In this document: one piece after another, positions 26,118 through 35,551 of the stretch
Layout of the letters: each line of letters starts with the position of its first letter
Position numbering within the stretch: position 1 is the first letter of the stretch
DNA from: Nitrospirillum amazonense
Lineage (GTDB): Bacteria; Pseudomonadota; Alphaproteobacteria; Azospirillales; Azospirillaceae
Length of the DNA: 64,000 nucleotides
Assembly (NCBI RefSeq): GCF_007828035.1
Contig: NZ_VITV01000001.1
Span: forward strand, 372,001 to 436,000
Reading direction: 5' to 3'
Program-made: the position numbers and the translations under genes
The notes under the pieces: generated by a model
What the model was told of the DNA's origin: nothing
The model's database searches: none
The model's input: only the letters and a program-made list of their open reading frames with translations

Positions 26118-26318
26118 ATGAACAACCGCCTGCGTGAGATGCGCGCCCGCTATGGCTGGACCCAGGCCGACCTGGCCCGCCGGCTGGACGTATCGCGCCA
26201 GACGGTCAACGCGCTGGAGACGGGACGTTACGACCCGTCGCTGCCCTTGGCCTTCAGGATTGGGCGGCTGTTCGGCCTGCCCATTGAGATGATCTTCCGC
26301 GACGACGCGACGCCCTGA
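26118..26318 (+). CDS. Minimal XRE-family regulator, 66 aa
   Basis: This is little more than a helix-turn-helix domain: [40 protein letters not shown], then [20 protein letters not shown]. That is the YozG/XRE small-regulator type with the exact [19 protein letters not shown] core. It is probably co-transcribed with the membrane protein upstream, which it may regulate. Its stop codon (26316-26318) directly abuts the stop of the opposite-strand hydrolase (26319-26321). Confidence 0.88.
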   Translation: MNNRLREMRARYGWTQADLARRLDVSRQTVNALETGRYDPSLPLAFRIGRLFGLPIEMIFRDDATP

Positions 26319-27002
26319 TTAGGCCAGCGCCTCGGCCACGGCGCGCAGCACGTCCGGATTACGGCACATGGTGACGTGGGCACCATGCACCGCCACCACG
26401 CGGCCCTGTGGTTCCGGCACCCAGCAGCTTTGCCAGGCGACCACGCCATCGTCACGGCTGTATATGGCGGTGGTGGGCATGGACAGGGGTTGGGACAACT
26501 GCCCAGGCTCAAGATCCTCGGGATAACGGCGGGCAATGAGTCGGATCAGGGGTTCCAGGGGCGTGGCCGTGGGCAGGCGCACCGGGCTGCCGATGGTGAT
26601 CACGCGACGCACCTGGTCCGGCCTGTGCTGCGCCAGGTCGCGGGCCAGCAGGCCGCCCAGGCTGATGCCCACCACATCGATGGTCGTGCCCGTCGCGGCG
26701 CAGATCTCATCCAATCGGCGGCGCAGGCCGGCACGCGCCGATGCCGTCGGCCCCCAGTTGATGCCCAGCCCCCAGGTCTGGGGCGCATGGCCGCACCGGG
26801 CCAGGAAAGCCCGCAAAGGCTGGGTAAAGAGATCGGCGGTGAGGAAGGCCGGTATGACCAGGACCGTGCGGTCGCCCGCCGGCAGGGGCGGTGGCGGCTC
26901 GGGACGATAGCTGGGCAGCGACCAGATCTCGCCCAATAAGCCGCGATAGGGAGGGCGGTCCATCGCCCCCGTACGATCGAAAACGTCTGTCAGATCCCGC
27001 AT
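26319..27002 (-). CDS. Alpha/beta hydrolase (lipase/PGAP1-like)
   Basis: A 227-residue cytoplasmic protein with an alpha/beta-hydrolase fold: TVLVIPAFLTADLFTQPLRA, nucleophile Ser114 in DVVGISLGGLLARDLAQHRP, an acid candidate in AIYSRDDGVVAWQSC and a histidine in VVAVHGAHVTMCRNP. Closest in style to bacterial triacylglycerol-lipase-like proteins that lack a signal peptide. Start 27002 is preceded by GAGGTG; an in-frame ATG at 27056 has no Shine-Dalgarno. Substrate unknown. Confidence 0.8.
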   Translation of the reverse strand: MRDLTDVFDRTGAMDRPPYRGLLGEIWSLPSYRPEPPPPLPAGDRTVLVIPAFLTADLFTQPLRAFLARCGHAPQTWGLGINWGPTASARAGLRRRLDEICAATGTTIDVVGISLGGLLARDLAQHRPDQVRRVITIGSPVRLPTATPLEPLIRLIARRYPEDLEPGQLSQPLSMPTTAIYSRDDGVVAWQSCWVPEPQGRVVAVHGAHVTMCRNPDVLRAVAEALA

Positions 27003-27090
27003 CACCACCTCACCCCTTAAACGATTGGCGGTGGGGTGGGGCGGTTCAAGCGCCACGATGGCACCCTAACCCAAAAGACCGGCCTTCCAT

Positions 27091-29358
27091 TCAAACTGCG
27101 CCGGGAATCTTTCCTACAGGGGCGCCCATGGACGCCCCCACATAGGCGGACAGCGCATCCGCCAGGGCAGCGACCACGCCGGCCCAATCGCCGGGGTGGG
27201 CCTGGCGGAACAGGGTGGCGGTGGGGTACCAGGGGCTGTCCGTTCGCCGGGTCAGCCAGCGCCATTCCGAACCGGTATCCAGCATCAGCCACAGGGGCCG
27301 GCCCAAGCCGCCGGCGAGATGAGCCACGGCGGTGTCCAGGGTGATGACCACGTCCACCTGGGCCAGGATGGCGGCCGTGTCGGCGAAGCTGCGCAGGCCG
27401 TCGCCCACGTCCAGGAAGTCCTCGCGCACCGTCAAAGGCAGGTTCACCGTTTCCAGATCCCGGCGCCCATCGTCCGTCTGCACCGACACCCAGCCCACGC
27501 GGCCGGCCAGGCGCGCATCGGTCAGCAGCGGCAGCAGGGGTGCCAAGCGGGGCGCCCGGTGGCGGTGGTAGGGAAACAAGGTCGAGCCCGCCCAACTGAG
27601 CGCCACCCGCACCGGCGGCAGGGTGTCCAGCACCCCGGCCCAGCGGGCAACGGCATCGGCCGGCGGGGCCAGGTACGGCACCGTGTCCGCCGCCCAGCCC
27701 AGGCCCGTGCCCGCCAGGGCCAGCAGGGCCATGCAGTCCGCCTGCACCCACTGATGCCCTGGCCTGGGCGACGGCAAGGGGTCGCGTAGGGTGCCGACGT
27801 CCTCCACCAAATCAGAGGCCGCTAACAGGTCCAGCAGGATGTCCATGCCCCGGAACACCACCCGCATGCCCGCCGCCCGCAGCGGCCGCGCATAGCGGAT
27901 GAACTGCATCACGTCGCCATGCCCCCGGGTGGCGGTGATGACCAGATGCGCGCCCGGCCTCACCACGCCATCCCAGGGCGGCACATCGGCCAAGCCTTGG
28001 CCCTGGCCGGGCATATGCCGACGCCAGGCGAAATGCGGGGCGCCGCGCACTACGTCGCCCAGCTGCAGCAGGGCCATGCCCAACCCCTGGTGCAACACCG
28101 CGATGTTGGCGTCGCGCGTTGGCGGATGACGGTCCAGCGCCGTGCGGAAACAGGATTCCGCCGTCACGGGATCCCCGCGCCGCAGGGCGATGAAACCCTG
28201 GTTGGCATGCGCTTCGGCCGAGTGGGGGTCAAGATCCAGGGCAGCCGCCACATGAGCGGCCGCCTCGTCAACGCGGTTGGCGTCGATGCAGGCGGCCGCC
28301 GCGGTCACGCGCAGATCCGCGCGTTCCGGCGCCGCCTCCACCGCCCGCAGGATGGGTGCCAGGGCGGCGTCCGGGTCATACGCCGCCAGCAAGACGATGG
28401 CCAGGTCGCGCCAGGCGTCCACCCCCGGTACGCCCGCCGCCCGCGTCTGCGCCACGGCCACCGCGTCGCGCGCCAGGCCACAGGCGCACAATGCCCGGGC
28501 CAGGTTACCCTGGACGCGGAAGGCGTCGATACCGGAGACCACCCCCTGGGCCTGTTCCTGCGCCAGATAATCCAGCGCCAGCCGATAGGCCGCGGCGGCG
28601 GCGACGCTGTCCCCCTGGGCGAAGCGGGCATCACCCAACTGGGCCAGCAGGCTGGCGCGCGCGCCGATAACCGCCAGGGCGTTATTGATCACCTCTGCCG
28701 CCTCGGCCGGCCGACCCAGCTGATACAGGGCGGCGGCTTGGTTGCTGTGGTGGGCCACATTCTGGGGCGCATGCCGCACCGCCGCCGCGAAATGCTCGAC
28801 AGCGGCTTCGTCACGCACCTGCAGCGCCAGCACGCCCAGCATGTTCCAGGCGTCGGCATACGTTCCATCCGCGGCCAGGGCTTCGCGGCACAGGGCTTCC
28901 GCCGCCCCCAGGTCGTCCGTGCGCAGCCGCTGCCGCGCCAGGGCGAGCAAGGCCACAGCATCCCCCTGCGGCGGCGGCGCGGGAACCGCGGGCACGGCGG
29001 CCAGTCGCGCCGCCACCTCGGGCACCCAGGGGGTGCCGGGCGCCGCCAGCGCCAGGGCCCGCCGCCAACTGGCGGCAGCCTCCTCCAGCCGTTCCAGGTC
29101 CGCCAGCACCAGGCCCAGGCTGGCGTGCAGGTCGGCCATGGCGTCGAAGCGCGTCAGGGCCTGGCGGATATGGGACTCCGCCTCCCTTAGGCGGCCGGTC
29201 TGGGCAAGCAGCATACCCAGCAGATGGGCGGCGTCGCCCCGGCCGGGGTCGCGGTCCAGGACCTGGCGATAAATGGCCGCCGCCGCCTCGTGCTTGCCGG
29301 CCTTGTGCAGGCCCACGGCGTAACGGACGAGGTCATCGGTTTGGAAGGTGTCGGTCAT
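27091..29358 (-). CDS. TPR protein with C-terminal glycosyltransferase-like domain (paralog A)
   Basis: A 755-residue protein. Residues 1-~430 are tetratricopeptide repeats (GKHEAAAAIYRQVLDRDPGR, AYADAWNMLGVLALQ-type units, HSAEAHANQGFIALRRGDPV). From ~465 there is a GT-B-like domain related to heptosyltransferases (HLVITATRGHGDVMQFIRYA, RVALSWAGSTLFPYHRHRAP, then DTAAILAQVDVVITLDTAVA and HLAGGLGRPLWLMLDTGSEW RW). This architecture is frequent in Rhodospirillales and is thought to glycosylate proteins or surface polymers. A paralog lies at 29918-31744 and a bufferin gene lies between them on the other strand. Confidence 0.82.
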   Translation of the reverse strand: MTDTFQTDDLVRYAVGLHKAGKHEAAAAIYRQVLDRDPGRGDAAHLLGMLLAQTGRLREAESHIRQALTRFDAMADLHASLGLVLADLERLEEAAASWRRALALAAPGTPWVPEVAARLAAVPAVPAPPPQGDAVALLALARQRLRTDDLGAAEALCREALAADGTYADAWNMLGVLALQVRDEAAVEHFAAAVRHAPQNVAHHSNQAAALYQLGRPAEAAEVINNALAVIGARASLLAQLGDARFAQGDSVAAAAAYRLALDYLAQEQAQGVVSGIDAFRVQGNLARALCACGLARDAVAVAQTRAAGVPGVDAWRDLAIVLLAAYDPDAALAPILRAVEAAPERADLRVTAAAACIDANRVDEAAAHVAAALDLDPHSAEAHANQGFIALRRGDPVTAESCFRTALDRHPPTRDANIAVLHQGLGMALLQLGDVVRGAPHFAWRRHMPGQGQGLADVPPWDGVVRPGAHLVITATRGHGDVMQFIRYARPLRAAGMRVVFRGMDILLDLLAASDLVEDVGTLRDPLPSPRPGHQWVQADCMALLALAGTGLGWAADTVPYLAPPADAVARWAGVLDTLPPVRVALSWAGSTLFPYHRHRAPRLAPLLPLLTDARLAGRVGWVSVQTDDGRRDLETVNLPLTVREDFLDVGDGLRSFADTAAILAQVDVVITLDTAVAHLAGGLGRPLWLMLDTGSEWRWLTRRTDSPWYPTATLFRQAHPGDWAGVVAALADALSAYVGASMGAPVGKIPGAV

Positions 29359-29450
29359 GGGCGGAGGCTTTCCTTCAGGCTTTCCCGTCTTTCGAGACCT
29401 GCACGCACGATACTATCCGTTTTGTCGCACGATCCGCGCTAAAGGCTGTT

Positions 29451-29478
29451 TTGCAAGTATCGCCGCCTGCCCTATCTT
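29451..29478 (+). promoter_or_regulatory. Candidate promoter of the bufferin gene
   Basis: TTGCAA (29451-29456), a 16-bp spacer and TATCTT (29473-29478) lie 57 bp before the ATG. The match to sigma-70 consensus is moderate. Confidence 0.4.
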
Positions 29479-29535
29479 CCCCCTAGCCGGAGGGGCCGAC
29501 GCGGCCGTCACCCGGCCCCAACAGGAGGAAGGCCC

Positions 29536-29877
29536 ATGTCTCAATCCCGTGTTTCGTCCACCGTCCGGCAGACCGCCGACGTTTCTGCCACGCCGCAGAC
29601 GGCCGTCACCGTCGCGGCCGCCCTGGCCGGCGCCCTGGCGCTGGCGGCGTTCGCCGGCCCGGCCCACGCCGCCGACGCCACCGAGAAGTGCTATGGCATC
29701 TCCAAGGCTGGGCAGAACAGCTGCGCCAACGCCTCAGGCACCCATTCCTGCGCCGGCCAGTCCACCAAGAACTATGACGGCCAGGATTGGAAGGCCGTGA
29801 AGGCCGGCACCTGCGCCAGCATGGGCGGCAAGACCGAGGCGTTCAACGGCACCGGCACGCCGAAGGACGGCAAGTAA
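29536..29877 (+). CDS. Bufferin-type precursor (DUF2282), orphan
   Basis: A 113-residue exported peptide. Its long leader has a hydrophobic signal ([21 protein letters not shown], ending near residue 46). The core has the DUF2282 pattern with four cysteines, Cys52 ([13 protein letters not shown]), Cys63, Cys72 ([10 protein letters not shown]) and Cys93 (AGTCASMGG). DUF2282 proteins were recently recognised as bufferins, RiPP-like copper-sequestering peptides whose cysteines are modified by a DUF692 enzyme with a DUF2063 partner. Neither partner is in this window. The Shine-Dalgarno AGGAGGAAG is excellent, implying strong expression. Metal protection is inferred from the family. Confidence 0.85.
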   Translation: MSQSRVSSTVRQTADVSATPQTAVTVAAALAGALALAAFAGPAHAADATEKCYGISKAGQNSCANASGTHSCAGQSTKNYDGQDWKAVKAGTCASMGGKTEAFNGTGTPKDGK

Positions 29878-29917
29878 GTTCCGGCGGCGGGGCCCGGCCA
29901 TCCAGGCCGCCCCGCCG

Positions 29918-31744
29918 CTATTCCGCGACATGGCCGCGCAACGCCGCGGCCATGTCAGCGACCACGCCCGGCCAATCGCCGGGGCGCCGCTGCCGGAACA
30001 GGCGGGCGGTCGGGTACCACGGGCTGTCCTCCCGCCCCGAGAACCAGCGCCATTCGCTGCCCGTGTCCAGCATCAGCCAAAGCCGGCGCCCCAGGGCCCC
30101 GGCCAGATGGGCCACGCCCGTATCCAGCGCGATGACCAGATCCGCCTGCGCCAGGATGGCCGCGGTGTCGGCCAGGCTGCGCAGTCTATCACCCAAATCC
30201 AGGAAATCCGCCCGGTCGGCCAAGGCGGCACCCACCGTCGCCAGGTCGCGCCGCCCATCGTCGGTCTGAACGCAGACCCAGCCCACCCGGCCCGTCAGCG
30301 CCGGATCGTCCAGCAGCGGCAGCAAGGGCGCCAGGCGCGGCGCCCGGTGGCGGTGGTAGGCCAGGCGGGTCGACCCCGCCCACACCAGCGCCACGCGGAA
30401 CGGCGGCAGGCCATCCAGCACCCCCGCCCAGCGCTGGACCGCGTCCGCCGGCGGCGTCAGATAGGGCACGGTATCAGCGGCGAAACCCAGGGATGTCGCC
30501 GCCAGGGGCAGCAGCGCCAGGCAATCGGCCTGCACCCAGCCGGCATCCGGCGCAAGCGGCTGGGCCAAAGGCCCCGCCCCCTCCACCAGGGCGGATGCGT
30601 TCAGCAAATCCACCAGGGCCGCCATGCCCCGGAAGATGACCCGCATGCCCGCCTGGCGCAGGAACGGGGCATATCGGATGAAGTGCATGACATCACCCAG
30701 CCCTTGGGTTGCCGTCACCACCAGCGCGACACCGGGCCGGACCACGCCATCCCATACCGGGACGCCGGCCAGCGCCGGACCCAGGCCCGGGATCCGATAG
30801 CGCCAAGCGAAATGGGGGGCGCCACCGGCGATGTCGCCCTGGCGCAGCAGGGCCGTGCCCAGGCCCTCATGCAGGGCAGCCAAGGGAAGGCCACCGCCAG
30901 CGGGCGTGCCATCGAGGGCGGCACGGAAAGCGGCGGCGGCCCCGGCGGCATCGTCCCGGCGCAGAGCGATGAAGCCGCGGTTGGCCTGAGCCTCGGCCAT
31001 GTCCGGCGCCAGGGCCAGGGCGGCCGCCACCTGGGTCGCCGCCTCGTCGATGCGGTTGACATCGATCAGCACGGCGGAGGCGACGACGCGCAAATCGGCC
31101 CGGTCGGGTGCCAGCGCCACAGCGGCCAGCGCCGGTTCCACCGCCGCGTCCACCTGGCCGGCTGCCAGCAGGGTATTGGCCAGGTCGCGCCAGGTGAGGG
31201 CGCCGGGCGCCGACGTCACCCTTTCCCGCGCCACCGCCACCGCCTCATCCCACCAACCGCAGGCGGACAGGGCACGCACGAGATTGCCCTGGACCCGTAT
31301 CTTCTCAGGGCCGGGCGCCAGATGGTCCAGCCCGGCGCGATAGGCCGTGACGGCGCCCGGGGTGTCGCCCAGGGCCATCCGTGCGTCGCCCAGGGCCGCC
31401 AGCAGCCCGCCGTGGGGGCCCAGCAGGGACAGGGCGCGGCCGAGCGCCGCGGCGGCGTCCGCCGAGCGCCCCATCTGGTGAAGCGCGCCGGCGAGGTTGC
31501 GGTGATGCTCCAGCACCTGGGGGCCGTGGCGGACAGCCTGGGCGAAACACTCCGCTGCCGTCGCGTCCCGACGCTGCAGCAACAGGGCGCCCAGCATGTT
31601 CCACGCGGCGGCGCAGGCGGGATCCTGGGCCAGCGCGTCGCGGCACAGCGCCTCCGCCCCCGCGCCATCGCCCGCATCAAGCCGCGCGTGCGCCTGGGCC
31701 AGCAGTATACGCGCGCGCTCGTCGGCGTCGGGCATGTCTGTCAT
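29918..31744 (-). CDS. TPR protein with C-terminal glycosyltransferase-like domain (paralog B)
   Basis: A 608-residue paralog of the 755-aa protein, with fewer TPR units at its N-terminus. TPRs fill residues 1-~290 (GDGAGAEALCRDALAQDPAC, AAWNMLGALLLQRRDATAAE). The GT-like domain begins ~325 (ALVVTATQGLGDVMHFIRYA) and repeats the same landmarks (RVALVWAGSTRLAYHRHRAP, ADLVIALDTGVAHLAGALGR, LMLDTGSEWRWFSGREDSPW). High similarity along the whole C-terminal half points to a local duplication followed by loss or gain of TPR units, with the bufferin gene trapped between. Confidence 0.82.
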   Translation of the reverse strand: MTDMPDADERARILLAQAHARLDAGDGAGAEALCRDALAQDPACAAAWNMLGALLLQRRDATAAECFAQAVRHGPQVLEHHRNLAGALHQMGRSADAAAALGRALSLLGPHGGLLAALGDARMALGDTPGAVTAYRAGLDHLAPGPEKIRVQGNLVRALSACGWWDEAVAVARERVTSAPGALTWRDLANTLLAAGQVDAAVEPALAAVALAPDRADLRVVASAVLIDVNRIDEAATQVAAALALAPDMAEAQANRGFIALRRDDAAGAAAAFRAALDGTPAGGGLPLAALHEGLGTALLRQGDIAGGAPHFAWRYRIPGLGPALAGVPVWDGVVRPGVALVVTATQGLGDVMHFIRYAPFLRQAGMRVIFRGMAALVDLLNASALVEGAGPLAQPLAPDAGWVQADCLALLPLAATSLGFAADTVPYLTPPADAVQRWAGVLDGLPPFRVALVWAGSTRLAYHRHRAPRLAPLLPLLDDPALTGRVGWVCVQTDDGRRDLATVGAALADRADFLDLGDRLRSLADTAAILAQADLVIALDTGVAHLAGALGRRLWLMLDTGSEWRWFSGREDSPWYPTARLFRQRRPGDWPGVVADMAAALRGHVAE

Positions 31745-32021
31745 GGGCGATCACGTCCTTTGAGGCATGAGGGTCCGTCAATTCGCCGCACCTTACAGCC
31801 AGTGGACCCAATTGGCACTCGGGCCGAATTGAAACCGCCGCCGCGGCCTGGATATCGCCAGGGCCGCCCACCCCGAGGCCGCAGGCATGACAGGCCGACG
31901 GGCCTGCGTTCACCTTTATGAAGGACAGGATCAGGTCGCCCCCGGCCGGATCATGGTCTAGGGTGCGTCGACATCCTCACCGTCCCTCCAGACACAATTT
32001 CCCGAGAAGGGGCCCCCTCCC

Positions 32022-33383
32022 ATGGCATTGGCAGCATACCGACGCACCCGCCGCCTGTGGCTTTCCCGCGAGGGGTGGCAACGGCGGCTGGTGTTCTGGG
32101 GTGGTGGCGTGCTGGTGGGTCTGGCGGCCGTCGTCTTCGCCGCCCTGGCGGACAAGGCGCAGGAACTGTTCGGCGGCGCCATCGCCGGCCGGCCTTGGCT
32201 GCCCCTGCTGCTCACCCCGGCGGGGCTGGCGCTGTCAGCCTGGCTGACGCGGGCCTATTTCCCCAATGCCGGCGGCAGCGGCATACCCCAGGCCATCGCC
32301 GCCCGGGAGCTGCGCGACCAGCGGGAACGGACAGCCCTGGTCTCAATCCGCTTGGCGGTGGGCAAGATCGTGCTGACCCTGGTGGGGTTGGCGGTCGGCG
32401 CCTCCATCGGGCGCGAAGGGCCGACGGTGCAGGTGGGCGCCTCGCTCATGCATCGGGTGGGCGCCACCTTCGGCGGACGCTTTCCCGGCCTGTTGCTTGC
32501 CGGCGGCGCCGCCGGCGTGGCCGCCGCCTTCAACACGCCCCTGGCCGGCATCGTCTTCGCCATCGAAGAAATGGGGCGCGGCTTCGACATGCGGACCGGC
32601 GCCCTGGTGCTGGCCGCCGTGACGGTGGCCGGCGCCGCCCCGCTGGCCATCCAGGGCGACTATCTCTATTTCGGGCAAAGCACGGCCCATATGGCCACCT
32701 GGCAGGACTGGGCGCTAGTGCCGCTGTGCGGCGCCATCGGCGGCCTGGCCGGCGGCGCCTTCAGCCGGGTGGTGGTCCGCATGGCCAAGGGCATCGGCCA
32801 CTGGCCCGGCCACGCCGGCCGCGCCGGGCGCTGGATCAAGGCCCATCCCGTCCCCTTCGCCGCCCTCTGCGGCCTGGCGCTGGCCCTGCTGGGCCTGGCC
32901 ACCGGCGGCGACACCTATGGCACCGGCTATGCGCAAGCCAAGGCCCTGCTGGAGGCGGCGTCCCATCCGCAGGCCGCCGCCGCGGTATCCCCCATCTTCG
33001 GGCCGGCCAAGTGGCTGGCCACGGCCCTGTCCTCCGTCAGCGGCATTCCCGGCGGCATCTTCTCCCCCTCCCTGGCCGTGGGGGCCGGCTTGGGTGCGGA
33101 ACTGGGGCACCTGCTGCCGGGCGCCAATGCCGAGGTCGCGGTTCTGGTGGGCATGGTCGCCTACTTCGCCGGTGTGGTGCAGGCGCCCATCACCGCCTTC
33201 GTCATCGTGCTGGAAATGACGGGCAACCACGCCATGGCCGTGCCCATCATGGCCGGCAGCCTGATCGGTTGCGGCGCCGCCCGCATGATAGGGGCGGAGG
33301 CGGTGTACCACGCCCTGTCCCACGGCTTCCTGGACCGGGCGCACAAGGCCATCGCCGCGCGGGGACCGTCCGCCGCGCGCTGA
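32022..33383 (+). CDS. ClC-family chloride/proton antiporter-like protein
   Basis: A 453-residue integral membrane protein with the three anion-selectivity signatures: GSGIPQ (85-90), GREGPTVQ (130-137, gating Glu132) and GGIFSPSLAVG (344-354). An internal Glu pair in IVFAIEEMGRGF (182-183) matches the proton-pathway glutamate of E. coli ClcA, which favours a 2Cl-/H+ exchanger over a channel. GSGIPQ rather than GxGxP variants argues against the fluoride-specific clade. There are no CBS domains. It is monocistronic between the TPR gene and the MetX-like hydrolase. Confidence 0.9.
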   Translation: MALAAYRRTRRLWLSREGWQRRLVFWGGGVLVGLAAVVFAALADKAQELFGGAIAGRPWLPLLLTPAGLALSAWLTRAYFPNAGGSGIPQAIAARELRDQRERTALVSIRLAVGKIVLTLVGLAVGASIGREGPTVQVGASLMHRVGATFGGRFPGLLLAGGAAGVAAAFNTPLAGIVFAIEEMGRGFDMRTGALVLAAVTVAGAAPLAIQGDYLYFGQSTAHMATWQDWALVPLCGAIGGLAGGAFSRVVVRMAKGIGHWPGHAGRAGRWIKAHPVPFAALCGLALALLGLATGGDTYGTGYAQAKALLEAASHPQAAAAVSPIFGPAKWLATALSSVSGIPGGIFSPSLAVGAGLGAELGHLLPGANAEVAVLVGMVAYFAGVVQAPITAFVIVLEMTGNHAMAVPIMAGSLIGCGAARMIGAEAVYHALSHGFLDRAHKAIAARGPSAAR

Positions 33384-33494
33384 CCCTGGCAGGGTCGCAC
33401 CCAGGGATGGGAACCGACCAACGGAATATACCGGGTTGGGTGAATGTCGGCGTATATTGCATACGATAAGAACCCCGCCTGGAGCCTTCACGCC

Positions 33495-34592
33495 ATGATC
33501 CGATCCCTCGCCCGCGCCGTCGGCGCGCCCTTGTTGTTGGGCGCCGCCCTGCTGGCCACCGCTGCCGCGCTGGCCGCCGAACCGGTGAAGCCCGTCACCA
33601 AGGAGGGTGACGTGACGGTGAAGGACTTCAGGTTCAAGACCGGCGAGACCCTGCCCGAGGTGCGGCTGCACTACACCACCCTGGGCACGCCGCACCGTGA
33701 CGCCAAAGGCCATGTCGACAACGCCATCCTGATCATGCACGGCACCGGCGGCACCGGCGCCCAGTTCCTGCGCCCGCAGTTCAGCGACGTGCTGTTCCAG
33801 CCGGGCGGCGTGCTGGACCCGGCGCGCTATTACATCATCCTGCCGGACGACGTTGGCCACGGTAAGTCCAGCAAGCCCAGCGACGGCCTGCACGCCCATT
33901 TCCCGCAGTATGACTACGACGACATGGTGGCGCTGGAACATCAGCTGGTGACCAGGCTGGGCGTGGACCATCTGCGCCTGGTCATGGGCACGTCCATGGG
34001 CTGCATGCACGCCTTCGTCTGGGGCGAGACCTACCCCGACGCCATGGACGCGCTGATGCCGCTGGCGTGCCTGCCGCAGACCATCGCCGGACGCAACCGC
34101 CTGTGGCGCCAGATGTCGATTGCCGCCATCAAGGCCGACCCCGCCTGGCAAGGCGGCGAGTACAAGGCCCAGCCCAAGGAGGGCCTGCGCACCGCCGCCG
34201 CGCTGTTGTCCATCGCCGGCAGCGCCCCCATCCAGATGCAGAAGGCCTATCCCACCCGCGAGGCGGCCGACGCCGCGGTGGACAAAATCCTGGACGTGAG
34301 CGGCATGGAGGCCAACGACCTGATCTATCAGCTGGACGCGTCACGCTTCTACGACCCGTCCCCCAAGCTGGAGACGATCAAGGCGCCGGTGCTGTGGATC
34401 AATTCCGGCGACGATTTCATCAATCCGCCGGAACTGGGCCTGGCCGAACAGCTCGTGAAGCGCATTCCCAAGGGCCAGTTCATCCTGATCCCGGCCAGCG
34501 ACCAGACCCACGGCCACGGCAGCCACACCTGGGCGGTGCTGTGGCAGGACAAGCTGGCCGACCTGCTGGCCCGCACCACGCCCAAGAACTGA
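33495..34592 (+). CDS. Exported MetX-like alpha/beta hydrolase
   Basis: A 365-residue protein with a signal peptide (LARAVGAPLLLGAALLATAA). The fold is that of homoserine O-acetyltransferase-like hydrolases: LPEVRLHYTTLGTPHRDAKG, ILIMHGTGGTGAQFLRP, nucleophile Ser167 in LVMGTSMGCMHAFVWGETYP, an acid in LWINSGDDFINPPELG and the His in TRSDQTHGHGSHTW-like ending (ASDQTHGHGSHTWAVLW). The oxyanion motif and lid differ from true MetX, and periplasmic location excludes methionine synthesis. Function is probably an esterase of unknown substrate. ATG 33495 defines the signal peptide. Confidence 0.8.
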   Translation: MIRSLARAVGAPLLLGAALLATAAALAAEPVKPVTKEGDVTVKDFRFKTGETLPEVRLHYTTLGTPHRDAKGHVDNAILIMHGTGGTGAQFLRPQFSDVLFQPGGVLDPARYYIILPDDVGHGKSSKPSDGLHAHFPQYDYDDMVALEHQLVTRLGVDHLRLVMGTSMGCMHAFVWGETYPDAMDALMPLACLPQTIAGRNRLWRQMSIAAIKADPAWQGGEYKAQPKEGLRTAAALLSIAGSAPIQMQKAYPTREAADAAVDKILDVSGMEANDLIYQLDASRFYDPSPKLETIKAPVLWINSGDDFINPPELGLAEQLVKRIPKGQFILIPASDQTHGHGSHTWAVLWQDKLADLLARTTPKN

Positions 34593-34615
34593 GCGGCGGA
34601 TCGCTGAGCGACCGG

Positions 34616-35479
34616 TTACAGGGCGTCCAGCGGGATTTTCAGGTAGCGGACGCCATTCCCCTCGGGCGGGGGCAGGTTCCCCGCCCGCACATTGACCTGG
34701 ACCGAAGGCAACAGCAGGCGGGGCGTGTCCAGGCCCGCGTCGCGCTGCCGCCGCAGGACGACGAACGCGGCCTCATCCACCCCGTCGCGCAAGTGGATGT
34801 TGCGGGCGCGCTGCTCCGCCACCGTGCTTTCCCAGGCATAATAGTCGCGACCCGGCGCCTTGTAATCGTGCGCGGTGAACAGTCGCGTGTCCGGCGGCAG
34901 GTCCAGCAGGCGCCGGACGGAACGGTAGAGCGTGGCGGCGTCGCCCCCGGGGAAATCCGTGCGCGCGCTGCCGTAATCCGGCTGGAACAAGGTATCGCCC
35001 ACGAAGGCCGCGTCACCGATCACATAGCTGACGTCGGCCGGCGTGTGACCGGGCGTGTGCAGCACCCGCACCGTCAGCCCGCCCAAGGCCGCCGCCTCCC
35101 CATCCTGGAACAGATGGTCGAACTGGCGGCCATCGGTCGCGAAGTCACCCCCCAGGTTGAACAGGCGGCCGAAGATGGCCTGGGTCTGCCGCACCTCCGC
35201 CCCGATGCCGGTCCGGCCTCCCAACGCCCGCTGCAGATAGGGGGCGGCGGATAGATGATCGGCGTGGATGTGGGTCTCCAGAATCCACTGTACCGACAGG
35301 CTCCGCGCCCGCACGGCAGCAATGATCCGGTCGGCCGAGGCCGTGCCCGTGCGCCCCGATTTGGGATCGAAATCCAGCACGCTGTCGATGATGGCGGCCG
35401 CCCCGCTGGCGGGGTCGGTGACCAGATAGGTCACGGTGTTGGTGGCATCATCGAAAAAGGCCTGCACGTCGGGGGCCAT
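34616..35479 (-). CDS. blh: Persulfide dioxygenase-like MBL-fold hydrolase (Blh/ETHE1 type)
   Basis: A 287-residue metallo-beta-lactamase-fold enzyme. Metal ligands are His70, His72, Asp74 and His75 (LETHIHADHLSAAP), with HTPGHTPADVSYVIGDAAFV, GDTLFQPDYGSARTDFPGGD and the C-terminal LFTAHDYKAPGRDYYAWEST. The GSAR/TDF segment is typical of bacterial persulfide dioxygenases and Blh, which oxidise glutathione persulfide to sulfite. It is divergent from bigR, so this is the classic BigR regulon. Start ATG 35479 preferred over a TTG at 35512. Confidence 0.9.
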   Translation of the reverse strand: MAPDVQAFFDDATNTVTYLVTDPASGAAAIIDSVLDFDPKSGRTGTASADRIIAAVRARSLSVQWILETHIHADHLSAAPYLQRALGGRTGIGAEVRQTQAIFGRLFNLGGDFATDGRQFDHLFQDGEAAALGGLTVRVLHTPGHTPADVSYVIGDAAFVGDTLFQPDYGSARTDFPGGDAATLYRSVRRLLDLPPDTRLFTAHDYKAPGRDYYAWESTVAEQRARNIHLRDGVDEAAFVVLRRQRDAGLDTPRLLLPSVQVNVRAGNLPPPEGNGVRYLKIPLDAL

Positions 35480-35551
35480 GGCCGCTGTCCCTTTCAAGGA
35501 GATGTCCGGCAAGCGCCGGAACGCTTGCCTGAAGCTGATGCCTTCCTATAT

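Noticed and set aside
31745-32021. Fluoride riboswitch upstream of the ClC gene
   Set aside because: The crcB-motif core could not be found, and the channel has GSGIPQ/GREGP signatures of Cl- antiporters, not the fluoride clade.
33384-33494. SAM-II riboswitch upstream of the MetX-like gene
   Set aside because: No SAM-II core; the protein is exported and not a methionine enzyme. Short ATATAC/GTATAT repeats there are too weak to call.
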